From Lachnospiraceae bacterium (GTDB lineage Bacteria; Bacillota; Clostridia; Lachnospirales; Lachnospiraceae), in NCBI GenBank assembly GCA_017462755.1, contig JAFTQM010000076.1, positions 1 to 51,560 on the forward strand: a stretch of DNA of 51,560 nt, read 5' to 3'. The position numbers were made by a program, and so were the translations under genes. Positions within the stretch are counted from its first letter, which is position 1. Each line of letters opens with the position of its first letter. The notes beneath the pieces were generated by a model. That model was not told the origin of the DNA. It saw nothing but the letters and a program-made list of their open reading frames with translations, and made no database searches. Below are positions 26,713 to 34,175 of this stretch, piece after piece.

Positions 26713-27492
26713 TTACTGTACTCTACCAATCGAGTTCGCTGCCTGCTCTAAGGTACTGTCGATGCTCTGGATTACCTTCTGACCTGCTTCATAGGCTCTG
26801 GTAATCGTAATCATATTTACCATCTCGGATACTACATTTACATTGGACTGCTCAGTGTAGCCCTGACGAATCATTCCGGTCGCTTCCTTGGTCTGTGCTC
26901 CATCCACCGGATAACAGCGTGTCTCGCCGAATTTTTTCAGATAATCATAATCCTCAAAATCAGTAACTGCAATCGTATCAATATACTGGTCATCTGCAAT
27001 TACATTTCCGTTAATATCAATCACTACATTGACTGCATCCACCGGAACCTGCAGATAACTGCCGCCCTCTGCCAACAGGTGGTTGCCGTCTACATCTACA
27101 ATATAGCCTTCCTGATCCAGGGTAAACTGTCCGGCACGCGTATACTGTGTCGTCCGCTCTCCTGCCCCATTGACATACTCAATGGCAAAGAAGCCTTCTC
27201 CATCCAATGCCAAATCATAAGCGTTACCGGTCGGACGCAAAGAGCCCTGCGTATAATCCGTATATACCTCGCCGACCTTTGTACCAAGGCTCATGGAGCC
27301 AATTCTTTCTTTTCTCCAATCTGCCGAAGCATCCCGGATTTTCAATGTCAGCTGCTCATCAAAGGACTGGCTGGTAACGCCTTCCTTCTTGTAGCCTACC
27401 GTAGCAGAGTTTGCCAGATTGTTTGCAATTACATCCAACCGCTTCTGCTCATTTACCATACCGGTCCATGCCGAATACAATCCCCTAACCAA
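26713..27492 (-). CDS. flgF: Flagellar basal-body rod protein, FlgF/FlhO-like
   Basis: A 259-residue paralogue of the next gene. The N-terminus (VRGLYSAWTGMVNEQKRLDV, then IANNLANSATVGYKKEG) and the C-terminus (NVVSEMVNMITITRAYEAGQ) are the rod protein signatures; the centre has DLALDGEGFFAIEY. The predicted start is TTG at 27492, after an AAGGTGA site. It lies 40 bp downstream of the mreB-like gene and 21 bp before the FlgG-like gene, so the three are probably co-transcribed, matching the mbl-flhO-flhP order. In proximal-rod terms it would be FlgF. Expression together with a cell-shape gene hints at coordination of rod insertion with wall synthesis. Confidence 0.85.
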   Translation of the reverse strand: MVRGLYSAWTGMVNEQKRLDVIANNLANSATVGYKKEGVTSQSFDEQLTLKIRDASADWRKERIGSMSLGTKVGEVYTDYTQGSLRPTGNAYDLALDGEGFFAIEYVNGAGERTTQYTRAGQFTLDQEGYIVDVDGNHLLAEGGSYLQVPVDAVNVVIDINGNVIADDQYIDTIAVTDFEDYDYLKKFGETRCYPVDGAQTKEATGMIRQGYTEQSNVNVVSEMVNMITITRAYEAGQKVIQSIDSTLEQAANSIGRVQ

Positions 27493-27532
27493 GAAATCAC
27501 CTTCTCTTTCTAATCTTGTCTATCGTAATTCA

Positions 27533-28534
27533 TTATTTGCCGCTTAATGCCTTTGTGGTACCCAAAAATTCCACAAACTTTCCGGTTCCTACTGCTACCG
27601 CTGTCATCGGATCTTCCGCTGTCATCGTCGTAATACCGGTCTTTTCTTCAATCAACTCCTCCAGACCATACAACAGACAACCACCACCCGTCAGTACGAT
27701 ACCGCGGTCTGCAATATCCGCTGCCAATTCCGGTGGAGTCTTCTCGAGTACACTATGCACTGCTTCTACAATCTGGGAGGTCGTCTCGCGTAATGCCTCC
27801 TCAGTCTCCTCCGAAGTAACCGAAATCGTCTTTGGCAGACCGGTTACTAAGTTACGTCCGCGCACATCCATTGCTACCGTCTCCGGTCTGCGGTATGCGG
27901 AACCAATCTTTATCTTGATATCCTCTGCGGTACGCTCACCAATCAGAAGATTATGCTTCTTTCTCATATAACGCACGATTGCTTCATCAAAATCATCGCC
28001 CGCAATCTTAATCGAGGTACTTACTACCGTACCACCCAGAGAAATGACTGCAATATCCGTTGTACCACCGCCGATATCGACAATCATATTACCGCATGGT
28101 CTGGCAATATCAATACCTGCACCAATTGCTGCTGCAATCGGCTCCTCGATAATCGCTACCTCTCTGGCACCTGCCTGATAGGTCGCATCCTCTACTGCCT
28201 TCTTCTCTACCTCAGTTACACCACTCGGTACACATACACTGATAATCGGCTTACGGAAACGCTGCTTGCCGACTGCCTTCTGAATAAAATATTTTAACAT
28301 CTTCTCCGTTACGGTGTAGTCCGAAATAACACCCTGACGCAGCGGACGCACCGCTACGATATTGCCCGGAGTACGGCCAAGCATCAGTCTCGCCTCTTCT
28401 CCGATTGCCTTAATGCGGTTTGTATCACGGTCAAAAGCCACAACGGATGGCTCCTTTAATACAACACCCTTTCCCTTTATATAAACCAGCACACTTGCTG
28501 TTCCCAAATCGATTCCGATATCACTGCCACTCAT
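27533..28534 (-). CDS. mbl: MreB-family actin homologue, probably Mbl
   Basis: A 333-residue actin-like protein that forms membrane-associated filaments guiding cell-wall synthesis. Nucleotide-binding parts are seen: phosphate 1 [19 protein letters not shown] (5-23), phosphate 2 [19 protein letters not shown], and adenosine motif [18 protein letters not shown]. The length equals B. subtilis Mbl, and the downstream flhO/flhP-like pair supports Mbl rather than MreB or MreBH. No mreC/mreD is adjacent. The ATG at 28534 lies 7 nt after GGAG; the preceding GTG (28537) is too close. A strong promoter sits about 100 bp upstream. Confidence 0.9.
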   Translation of the reverse strand: MSGSDIGIDLGTASVLVYIKGKGVVLKEPSVVAFDRDTNRIKAIGEEARLMLGRTPGNIVAVRPLRQGVISDYTVTEKMLKYFIQKAVGKQRFRKPIISVCVPSGVTEVEKKAVEDATYQAGAREVAIIEEPIAAAIGAGIDIARPCGNMIVDIGGGTTDIAVISLGGTVVSTSIKIAGDDFDEAIVRYMRKKHNLLIGERTAEDIKIKIGSAYRRPETVAMDVRGRNLVTGLPKTISVTSEETEEALRETTSQIVEAVHSVLEKTPPELAADIADRGIVLTGGGCLLYGLEELIEEKTGITTMTAEDPMTAVAVGTGKFVEFLGTTKALSGK

Positions 28535-28631
28535 CACTGCTCTCCTTTCAAAATCCTCTCATCTTATCACATATATGTTCAATGCCTTCAAAATTTATGC
28601 AATTATCCCAAGTCTAAACATATTCGATTCT

Positions 28632-28660
28632 ATTATAAACGCTATAGAGGAATTTTTCAA
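28632..28660 (-). promoter_or_regulatory. Sigma-A-type promoter of the mbl-flagellar cluster
   Basis: TTGAAA (28655-28660) and TATAAT (28632-28637) on the minus strand, 17-bp spacer, about 98 bp before the mbl start codon. Confidence 0.7.
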
Positions 28661-28817
28661 AGGAAATTTTCAAAAGTTTCTTATAAAATAGAGTTCTTAC
28701 ATGGTATTCCCGCCTTTTCTGACACATTACAACAAAAAAGTCCTTATTTTTTCGACCATAGTAGCATTCGGAAACGTATACTATATATCGGCACAAAGCT
28801 CCGTCTTCATAACCCCC

Positions 28818-28846
28818 TTGCCAGTTTTCCTGCAATTTGATATGAT
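28818..28846 (+). promoter_or_regulatory. Sigma-A-type promoter of the 28901 gene
   Basis: TTGCCA (28818-28823) and TATGAT (28841-28846) with a 17-bp spacer, 54 bp before the start codon. The 28538-28900 gap otherwise holds only this and the divergent mbl promoter. Confidence 0.55.
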
Positions 28847-28900
28847 AAATGATAGAAATGCTTTGATAAAATATTTTTTAGAAATGGTTATGGTAACACA

Positions 28901-29413
28901 ATGAATACTTTACTTCGATTTTTTACTCCCGATGCACCTACTGACACCGCAATCTCCATGGATGAGGAAATCCGTCTGGTCAGTCGGTTCCGCGCCTTGA
29001 TTTTGGGACGCATAATTGTCAGCCTTTCCCTTTTTCTCTACTTGCTTTGTACTATGGGCTATGGCTACCGTCCAACCTCACCGATTTACATCCTTGGCGT
29101 ACTCAATATTTTCTCTTGGCCGATAGAAGCACTGCTGGCACCCTATGTTAAAAAGCGCACCATCGTGCTGCCATACCTACGCAAGCACTATCGCTACAGC
29201 TCTCTGCGCTTTGCCTCTAATAATATTATTTCTTTTCTTACCTGCCTGCTGCTTTTGCTCTGGCAGATTTGTCAGGATACTACCCGATTACCTGTCGCAT
29301 GGTTTCGGTTCGTTCCTTTGACTCTGCTTGTGATTATGCTTTTATTTCGCACGATTGCACCATTTTTTCTTGCAAAACAAATCAGCCGCCGACTGCTTTC
29401 CGGAAAATATTAA
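28901..29413 (+). CDS. Small integral membrane protein of unknown function
   Basis: A 170-residue protein with four predicted membrane segments (about residues 35-55, 62-80, 105-127 and 137-156) and a basic C-terminus (KQISRRLLSGKY). The N-terminal about 30 residues are polar. No domain is recognised. The ribosome-binding site is poor, so the exact start is uncertain, but a plausible promoter lies directly upstream and no competing frame is better. It is transcribed on the plus strand, divergent from mbl, and followed by tRNA-Leu with its own promoter. It has no evident operon partner. Confidence 0.6.
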   Translation: MNTLLRFFTPDAPTDTAISMDEEIRLVSRFRALILGRIIVSLSLFLYLLCTMGYGYRPTSPIYILGVLNIFSWPIEALLAPYVKKRTIVLPYLRKHYRYSSLRFASNNIISFLTCLLLLLWQICQDTTRLPVAWFRFVPLTLLVIMLLFRTIAPFFLAKQISRRLLSGKY

Positions 29414-29477
29414 ACGAACTGTGTTTTGTATCTATTCGGATTTTTTCAAATTCTTTTGAATTTTTTCAAATTTACGC

Positions 29478-29505
29478 TTGACAGTTTCAAAATTCCGTGT
29501 ATAAT
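29478..29505 (+). promoter_or_regulatory. Promoter of tRNA-Leu
   Basis: Consensus TTGACA (29478-29483) and TATAAT (29500-29505) with a 16-bp spacer, ending 32 bp before the tRNA. Both hexamers match the sigma-A consensus perfectly. Confidence 0.85.
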
Positions 29506-29537
29506 ATAATTCGTGTCCGCGATACAGTGGATGACAT

Positions 29538-29620
29538 GCGGAAATGCTGGAATTGGCAGACAGGCATGACTAAGGATCATGTGGTCCCCGACCGTGAGGG
29601 TTCAAGTCCCTTTTTCCGCA
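29538..29620 (+). tRNA. tRNA-Leu, anticodon AAG
   Basis: An 83-nt class II tRNA. Acceptor arms GCGGAAA and TTTCCGC pair; D-stem CTG/CAG; anticodon stem CATGA/TCATG with loop CTAAGGA, giving anticodon AAG (codon CUU, and CUC/CUA if A34 becomes inosine); long variable arm GGTC-CCC-GACC; T-arm GAGGG-TTCAAGT-CCCTT. Discriminator A fits Leu. CCA is not encoded. It has its own strong promoter and terminator, so it is a single-gene unit. Confidence 0.95.
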
Positions 29621-29627
29621 TTTTAAA

Positions 29628-29660
29628 AAGGAAACCTTTAAATCAAGGTTTCCTTTTTTG
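29628..29660 (+). terminator. Terminator of tRNA-Leu
   Basis: AAGGAAACCTT (29628-29638) and AAGGTTTCCTT (29645-29655), an 11-bp perfect stem followed by a T-run (to 29659). Confidence 0.92.
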
Positions 29661-29699
29661 TTTTTACTCAAAACTACATTTTCTTCATTAGATTCCACA

Positions 29700-29728
29700 T
29701 TCCACACTCTTCTCATTTCCGTTATAAT
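29700..29728 (+). promoter_or_regulatory. Likely promoter of the GH9 gene
   Basis: TTCCAC (29700-29705) and TATAAT (29723-29728) with a 17-bp spacer, 58 bp before the GH9 start. The -35 element is imperfect. Confidence 0.5.
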
Positions 29729-29786
29729 TCGCTTAACAAACCAAAAAGCTTCATGTGCTTAACACAGCGCAGAAACGGAGGTCCAC

Positions 29787-31439
29787 ATGATTCACATCAA
29801 TCAAATCGGCTATCTGCCAAACGAAACCAAGGTTGCTATTCTGACCGAGCCATCCGATGTGTTTGAGCTCATTTACTCGGACAACCATCAAGTAGTATTT
29901 CAGGGAACACCGGTTGCCTTTTCCGAAGCAGCCACAGATGCTGCTTCCGGTGATTCTGTATGGCTTGCAGATTTTTCCGAGCTGACTACATCCGGCAGTT
30001 ACTGCATTCGTACTGCAAACGAAGTCTCTGCCTCCTTTGCGATTGGCGAGCAAATCTATAAATCACTCAAAAACGACCTGATTAAAAGCTATTACTACCA
30101 GCGTTGCGGCTGTGCATTGCTGCCACAGCATGCCGGACGTTTTTCCCACGGCTGCTGCCATACTGCCCTCGCTACCCTTGTCGGTGAGAGCCATGCTACT
30201 CTTGAGCTTTCCGGCGGCTGGCACGATGCCGGGGACTACGGACGCTATACCACCGCTGCCGCTACCGCACTAGCGCACCTGCTTTACGCTTTTGAGCTGT
30301 TTCCGGAGCGTTTCCAAGAAGCTTTGAATATCCCGGAGAGCGGCAATGGTGTGCCGGATTTGTTGAACGAATGCCGATATGAGCTGGAATGGTTATTAAA
30401 GATGCAGCTTCCGGACGGTAGTGTATTTCACAAGGTCTCCACTTGGCGGCACGCTGCCTTCGTAATGCCGGAGGAGGATACCGCCCCATTATATGCTTAT
30501 GCAGTATCTTCCATGGCTGTGGGAGATTTCGCTGCTGTCTGCGCACTCGCAGCACGCATTTACGCCGCTTATGATACGGATTTTTCTATGCGTCTGACCG
30601 CTGCTGCCATTCAGGCATATCGCTTTTTGCAGGCGCACCCGGACTTTATCCCATTCCGCAATCCGGAGGGCTCCGGTACCGGAGAATACGGCGACCGCTC
30701 CGACCGCGACGAACGTTTCTGGGCTGCTGCCGAGCTGTTTCGACTCACCGGCGAGCAATGCTACTGGGAGGACTTTGTACAGCTGTACGCCGAGGATTTT
30801 AGCAAAACACATTTGGGCTACGCATCCACCGGCGGCTTTGGTACTCTTTCCCTGCTCACGCACCCAAATTTTAGATTTGTTTCTGACTGCAGCCTGTCCA
30901 CTCATATGACCACAGAACAGCAAAACATTGCTGCAGCACTTTTTCGCAGCTGGTGTGATGAGGCAGATAACTATGTGACCTTCGCACGGGAAAGCGGCTA
31001 TCAGGTTGCCATGACTTCAAAGGATTTTCACTGGGGCAGCAATATGACCGTTATGAATCGCGGCATCACACTGATTGTTGCATACCTTTTGACCAAGAAT
31101 CCATGCTATCGCACCGCCGCCTGCAATCAGCTGCACTATCTGCTTGGCCGTAACGCAACCGGCTACAGCTACGTTACCGGTCATGGCACAAAATATATCC
31201 GTCACCCGCATATGCGTACCATTTTTGCAGACGGTATCGACGAACCGATTCCGGGCTTTGTTTCCGGCGGTCCGAATGCCCGTCCATGCGACCCGGCAGC
31301 ACCTTTGATTCCTGCAGATACCCCGCCAATGAAGTCCTTTGCAGACGTATATGAGGCATATTCCCTCAACGAGGTAACGATTTATTGGAATTCTCCGGCA
31401 GTCTTTGTCGCAGCATTTTTCGATTCCGCCGAAGCATAA
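29787..31439 (+). CDS. Glycoside hydrolase family 9 (cellulase/cellodextrinase-type)
   Basis: A 550-residue enzyme. Residues 1-88 form the N-terminal Ig-like domain of this subgroup (MIHINQIGYLPNETKVAIL), and the rest is the GH9 (alpha/alpha)6 barrel. The catalytic base region GGWHDAGDYGRYT gives D147 and D150; the general acid is E529 in YSLNEVTIYWNSPAVF near the end. Other family marks are ESGNGVPDLLNECRYELEWL and NQLHYLLGRNATGYSYVTG. GH9 enzymes cut beta-1,4-glucans or related beta-glucosides. There is no signal peptide, anchor or carbohydrate-binding module, so it probably trims imported cello-oligosaccharides inside the cell. It is monocistronic, with an ACGGAGG site. No transporter is adjacent. 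Confidence 0.93.
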   Translation: MIHINQIGYLPNETKVAILTEPSDVFELIYSDNHQVVFQGTPVAFSEAATDAASGDSVWLADFSELTTSGSYCIRTANEVSASFAIGEQIYKSLKNDLIKSYYYQRCGCALLPQHAGRFSHGCCHTALATLVGESHATLELSGGWHDAGDYGRYTTAAATALAHLLYAFELFPERFQEALNIPESGNGVPDLLNECRYELEWLLKMQLPDGSVFHKVSTWRHAAFVMPEEDTAPLYAYAVSSMAVGDFAAVCALAARIYAAYDTDFSMRLTAAAIQAYRFLQAHPDFIPFRNPEGSGTGEYGDRSDRDERFWAAAELFRLTGEQCYWEDFVQLYAEDFSKTHLGYASTGGFGTLSLLTHPNFRFVSDCSLSTHMTTEQQNIAAALFRSWCDEADNYVTFARESGYQVAMTSKDFHWGSNMTVMNRGITLIVAYLLTKNPCYRTAACNQLHYLLGRNATGYSYVTGHGTKYIRHPHMRTIFADGIDEPIPGFVSGGPNARPCDPAAPLIPADTPPMKSFADVYEAYSLNEVTIYWNSPAVFVAAFFDSAEA

Positions 31440-31558
31440 CCTCGTTTTTCAAAACTTTTTTCGTTTTGTATTCCCTATTTCACAAAAATATGGTATACTA
31501 TAAACCATAGTGCAGGCTCATACAGAGCCGACAAAATGTATTGGAATGGAGGGGTATC

Positions 31559-31693
31559 ATGAACGATTCTACCGGTTTGATTATTATCGCAATAATCATA
31601 CTGCTTTGTATTATTGTTGCTGTCGTTACTGTTGCAACTACAATTTCTACCGCATCCACCGCTATCGTGGAGGAAGAGGACGAGGACGAATAA
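31559..31693 (+). CDS. 44-residue single-pass membrane peptide with acidic tail
   Basis: A short gene: MNDSTG, then a long hydrophobic helix (about residues 7-30, LIIIAIIILLCIIVAVVTVA), a short polar stretch, and an acidic C-terminus (EEEDEDE). GGAGG lies 7 nt before the ATG, and a TATACT-like -10 occurs near 31493-31498. It ends at TAA just before a strong terminator. The gene is 120 bp after GH9 and has its own leader. The composition is that of a regulatory small membrane protein or a type I toxin-like peptide, but there is no antisense RNA evidence and the acidic tail is unusual for toxins. Function unknown. Confidence 0.6.
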   Translation: MNDSTGLIIIAIIILLCIIVAVVTVATTISTASTAIVEEEDEDE

Positions 31694-31724
31694 TCTTTGT
31701 ATATTTTCCCATAAGAACACAAAA

Positions 31725-31777
31725 TGCTGTTGTAAAAATAGATGCCTCTACACAGAAGCATCCATTTTACAACAGCA
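31725..31777. terminator. Bidirectional terminator
   Basis: TGCTGTTGTAAAA and TTTTACAACAGCA pair, with an inner GATGC/GCATC stem. T-rich DNA follows on the plus strand and A-rich DNA precedes it. It lies between the 44-aa gene and the convergent Ig-like gene. Confidence 0.9.
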
Positions 31778-31789
31778 CTTTTTCTTTTA

Positions 31790-33253
31790 TTAATCCAGAT
31801 AATCACTGTCCTCCTCGGACTCTTTTTCCTCTTCTGTTATCTCCGGCTCCTGATATGCAATGATATAGGTACCCGGGTGGAAAATTGTCAGCTCCATCTT
31901 ACGCAAACCAATCCGCTCCACATTCATACGGGCAATGACCGTTTTGCGATTCGGTGTGTAATAGACATTGGTATTTGCAATATCATAGCTGGACGGAATC
32001 GTAATGCGCACATTCAAAGGAAAAATATCATCTGCCGTCTCATCCGCCAAAATAACATCAAACGCAATATACTCCGCATCCTGTGCGTCTACCTTGCCCA
32101 AAACCTTCTTCACACGGTCCGGCTTTAAGGATCTGCCGGTCAGGGTATCGGTTACCATCTTCTTCGGCAATGCAACCTCTACCTTACCCTTCTTTGTTCC
32201 GTTGGTCACCGTAAATACCGAAGCATTGCTGTAATCCTCTACTATCTTCTCTACACCGATTACCTTAAATTCAGTAAAGAGATCCTTATACTCAACCGTT
32301 ACCATATTATTGCCCAGTAGCAGGATACGCTCCGGCGAAAGAATATAGTCTTCCAACTCCTCCGTCGAACCATCATTATAATGAGCAATTATCTTCAAAT
32401 TTTCCCTGTCCACATAATGACCCACTTCTACATAAGAGCCATCATATTCTGCCGAAATACGCTCCAGCGTCTTTACCACACACTCTACTTCCAGCTTCAC
32501 AGTCCTTCCCATATACGCTATCGTAACCGTGTTGGTACCGATATTGTTGAGCACCTGCGGGTCCAAAGTATAGTTATGGATACGCTCTGTCGAACCGCCC
32601 CAGTATACCGCCGTCACAATCAAATACTCCGGATTGAGCGAATTGCCCTGAATGACACTATCTTCCAGATACTCTACCGTCAGTGTTTCCGGTGTACGCG
32701 CAATACGTCCGAATACTCTGACACTGTCTGCCAGACCCTCATACAATACGAATACGGACTGATAACCGGCCTGATGGATGACCTCGCCCTCCAGCGTATA
32801 GTCCCTGATTTCTTCGATACTGCCGTCCGAAAAATATCCCAGCACTGTCAAATCAGACTTGCCGACACTATTACCGATACTGACCATATCGCCGTGATAG
32901 GTAACATAAATCGAAGTTACCTTCTTGCCGCTCACCTGAAACGTCGTTGTCTTACCCTTGTAAGAAATTACGATTTTATTATCTCCTGCCGCCTCAACCT
33001 CATCGGTCGAAATCTCAAAATCCGTCACATTCTCTGAGCTGCCGTCTGCATAATACGCAGTTACCACTAACTTCTCCAAATCAATCTTATCGCCCACCTT
33101 CAAGGTGTCTCCATAATATGTCGCATAGAGAAATTCCGGTGCCTCGGTCGGCTCTGCCGCATTTGCGCGCAGTCCCGGAACAAACGCAAGCATCAGACAC
33201 AAATAAAAGAAAAATCCGATTCCTTTGATTTTATTCCTCGCTCTCATTCTCAC
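31790..33253 (-). CDS. Secreted protein with four bacterial Ig-like domains
   Basis: A 487-residue protein with a signal peptide (about 1-33, FFFYLCLMLAFVPGLRANAA). At least four repeats of about 70-75 residues follow, each with the pattern Y-x-G-D/S-x-V-x-x-G followed by LxVxAxYxDGSxExxxDY (about 40-335). This is the Ig-like (group 3) repeat of secreted Clostridia proteins. A C-terminal region of about 150 residues of unknown fold ends in an acidic tail (EEEKESEEDSDYLD). No sortase motif, lipobox or transmembrane anchor is seen. It overlaps the end of the upstream Ig-like gene and is co-transcribed with it. The start is GTG (33253) or ATG (33247), both after GAGGG. Role probably structural or adhesive. 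Confidence 0.75.
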   Translation of the reverse strand: MRMRARNKIKGIGFFFYLCLMLAFVPGLRANAAEPTEAPEFLYATYYGDTLKVGDKIDLEKLVVTAYYADGSSENVTDFEISTDEVEAAGDNKIVISYKGKTTTFQVSGKKVTSIYVTYHGDMVSIGNSVGKSDLTVLGYFSDGSIEEIRDYTLEGEVIHQAGYQSVFVLYEGLADSVRVFGRIARTPETLTVEYLEDSVIQGNSLNPEYLIVTAVYWGGSTERIHNYTLDPQVLNNIGTNTVTIAYMGRTVKLEVECVVKTLERISAEYDGSYVEVGHYVDRENLKIIAHYNDGSTEELEDYILSPERILLLGNNMVTVEYKDLFTEFKVIGVEKIVEDYSNASVFTVTNGTKKGKVEVALPKKMVTDTLTGRSLKPDRVKKVLGKVDAQDAEYIAFDVILADETADDIFPLNVRITIPSSYDIANTNVYYTPNRKTVIARMNVERIGLRKMELTIFHPGTYIIAYQEPEITEEEKESEEDSDYLD

Positions 33254-34070
33254 TTGCCCTCTTTTCCTCGTAATAGTCCGTCATCTCCTGCATGGTAATG
33301 GATCTGCCCTTGGTAATCCGGTCCTGAATATCCGTCAGATATTCTATTCTCTGCACTTCCGCCTCTGACAGACCTTCGGTATCCTTCGGTGCCGTATATA
33401 CATATTCCTTATCCATCTTCGCCGTATCAATATAGACCTCTCCGAAATTTTCCTCCGTCCGCTCTACTACCTTCAACGTAAAGGAAACCGAAGTCCCACT
33501 GGTCTTATCCGTAACGGTAATCGTCGTCTTGCCTGCGCCTCTGGCATGAATCATACCGGTTTCCGCATCAATCTTCGCTACCAGCACATTCTTGGAGGAG
33601 TACTTCAGCTTCGGCTCAACCAGACCATACGGATTGGCAATCAGCTGAAAATCGCTGCCCTGCACCAGCTTCGTCGTTTTATTGGAAAGCCATACATACG
33701 GCTTCTTTACCGTAACTGCAATCTTACTGGTGTAAGTCTTCTTATTCTGCGTAATCTTTACGGTAATTGTCGTCTTACCCTTAGCTACCGCAGTAATCAC
33801 ACCCTTACTCGAAACCTTTGCAATCTTTTTGTCGGCAGTCGTATAGGTCACCTTCGCACTCTTAGCCAAATTCTTAAACCGAATCTGATAGGTCGCATTT
33901 TCATTTCCCAAATAAAGCGTCTTTTTCGATACCGTCGTCTTCGGTGTCTTTGCTGCTGCCTGCACCTCTGCCGATGCCATCGGCACCAAAAACGCCAATG
34001 CCAACAACAAAGAAGCCAGCACATACGCCAGCCGGCGCCCTGCTCTCTTTCGTTTATTATTTATCTCCAT
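33231..34070 (-). CDS. Secreted protein with two Big_2-type Ig-like domains
   Basis: A 279-residue protein with a signal peptide (about 1-38, basic KRKRAGRR then a hydrophobic core ending PMASA). Two Ig-like domains of the Big_2 type follow (about 42-120, with ITAVAKGKTTITVKI, and 122-205, with GAGKTTITVTDKTSG). The C-terminus is charged and helical (EAEVQRIEYLTDIQDRITKG) with no known anchor. The start at 34070 has GGAGG 5 nt upstream; a longer frame to 34106 has no such site. It is the first gene of a two-gene unit with the four-domain protein, overlapping by about 20 bp. Big_2 domains occur in surface adhesins and hydrolases; here there is no enzyme attached. Confidence 0.8.
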   Translation of the reverse strand: MEINNKRKRAGRRLAYVLASLLLALAFLVPMASAEVQAAAKTPKTTVSKKTLYLGNENATYQIRFKNLAKSAKVTYTTADKKIAKVSSKGVITAVAKGKTTITVKITQNKKTYTSKIAVTVKKPYVWLSNKTTKLVQGSDFQLIANPYGLVEPKLKYSSKNVLVAKIDAETGMIHARGAGKTTITVTDKTSGTSVSFTLKVVERTEENFGEVYIDTAKMDKEYVYTAPKDTEGLSEAEVQRIEYLTDIQDRITKGRSITMQEMTDYYEEKRASENESEE

Positions 34071-34175
34071 AACTACCTCCGCTTCTGTTTTGTCAATTTT
34101 ATCCACCCATGTGATATAGTACCACTATGATTATAACAGCTAATCTTGTCAAAATTGTTACATTTTCCGTTTTTT

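Noticed and set aside
28614-28835. Minus-strand 73-codon frame upstream of mbl
   Set aside because: It covers the mbl promoter region, has no ribosome-binding site and a composition typical of non-coding AT-rich DNA.
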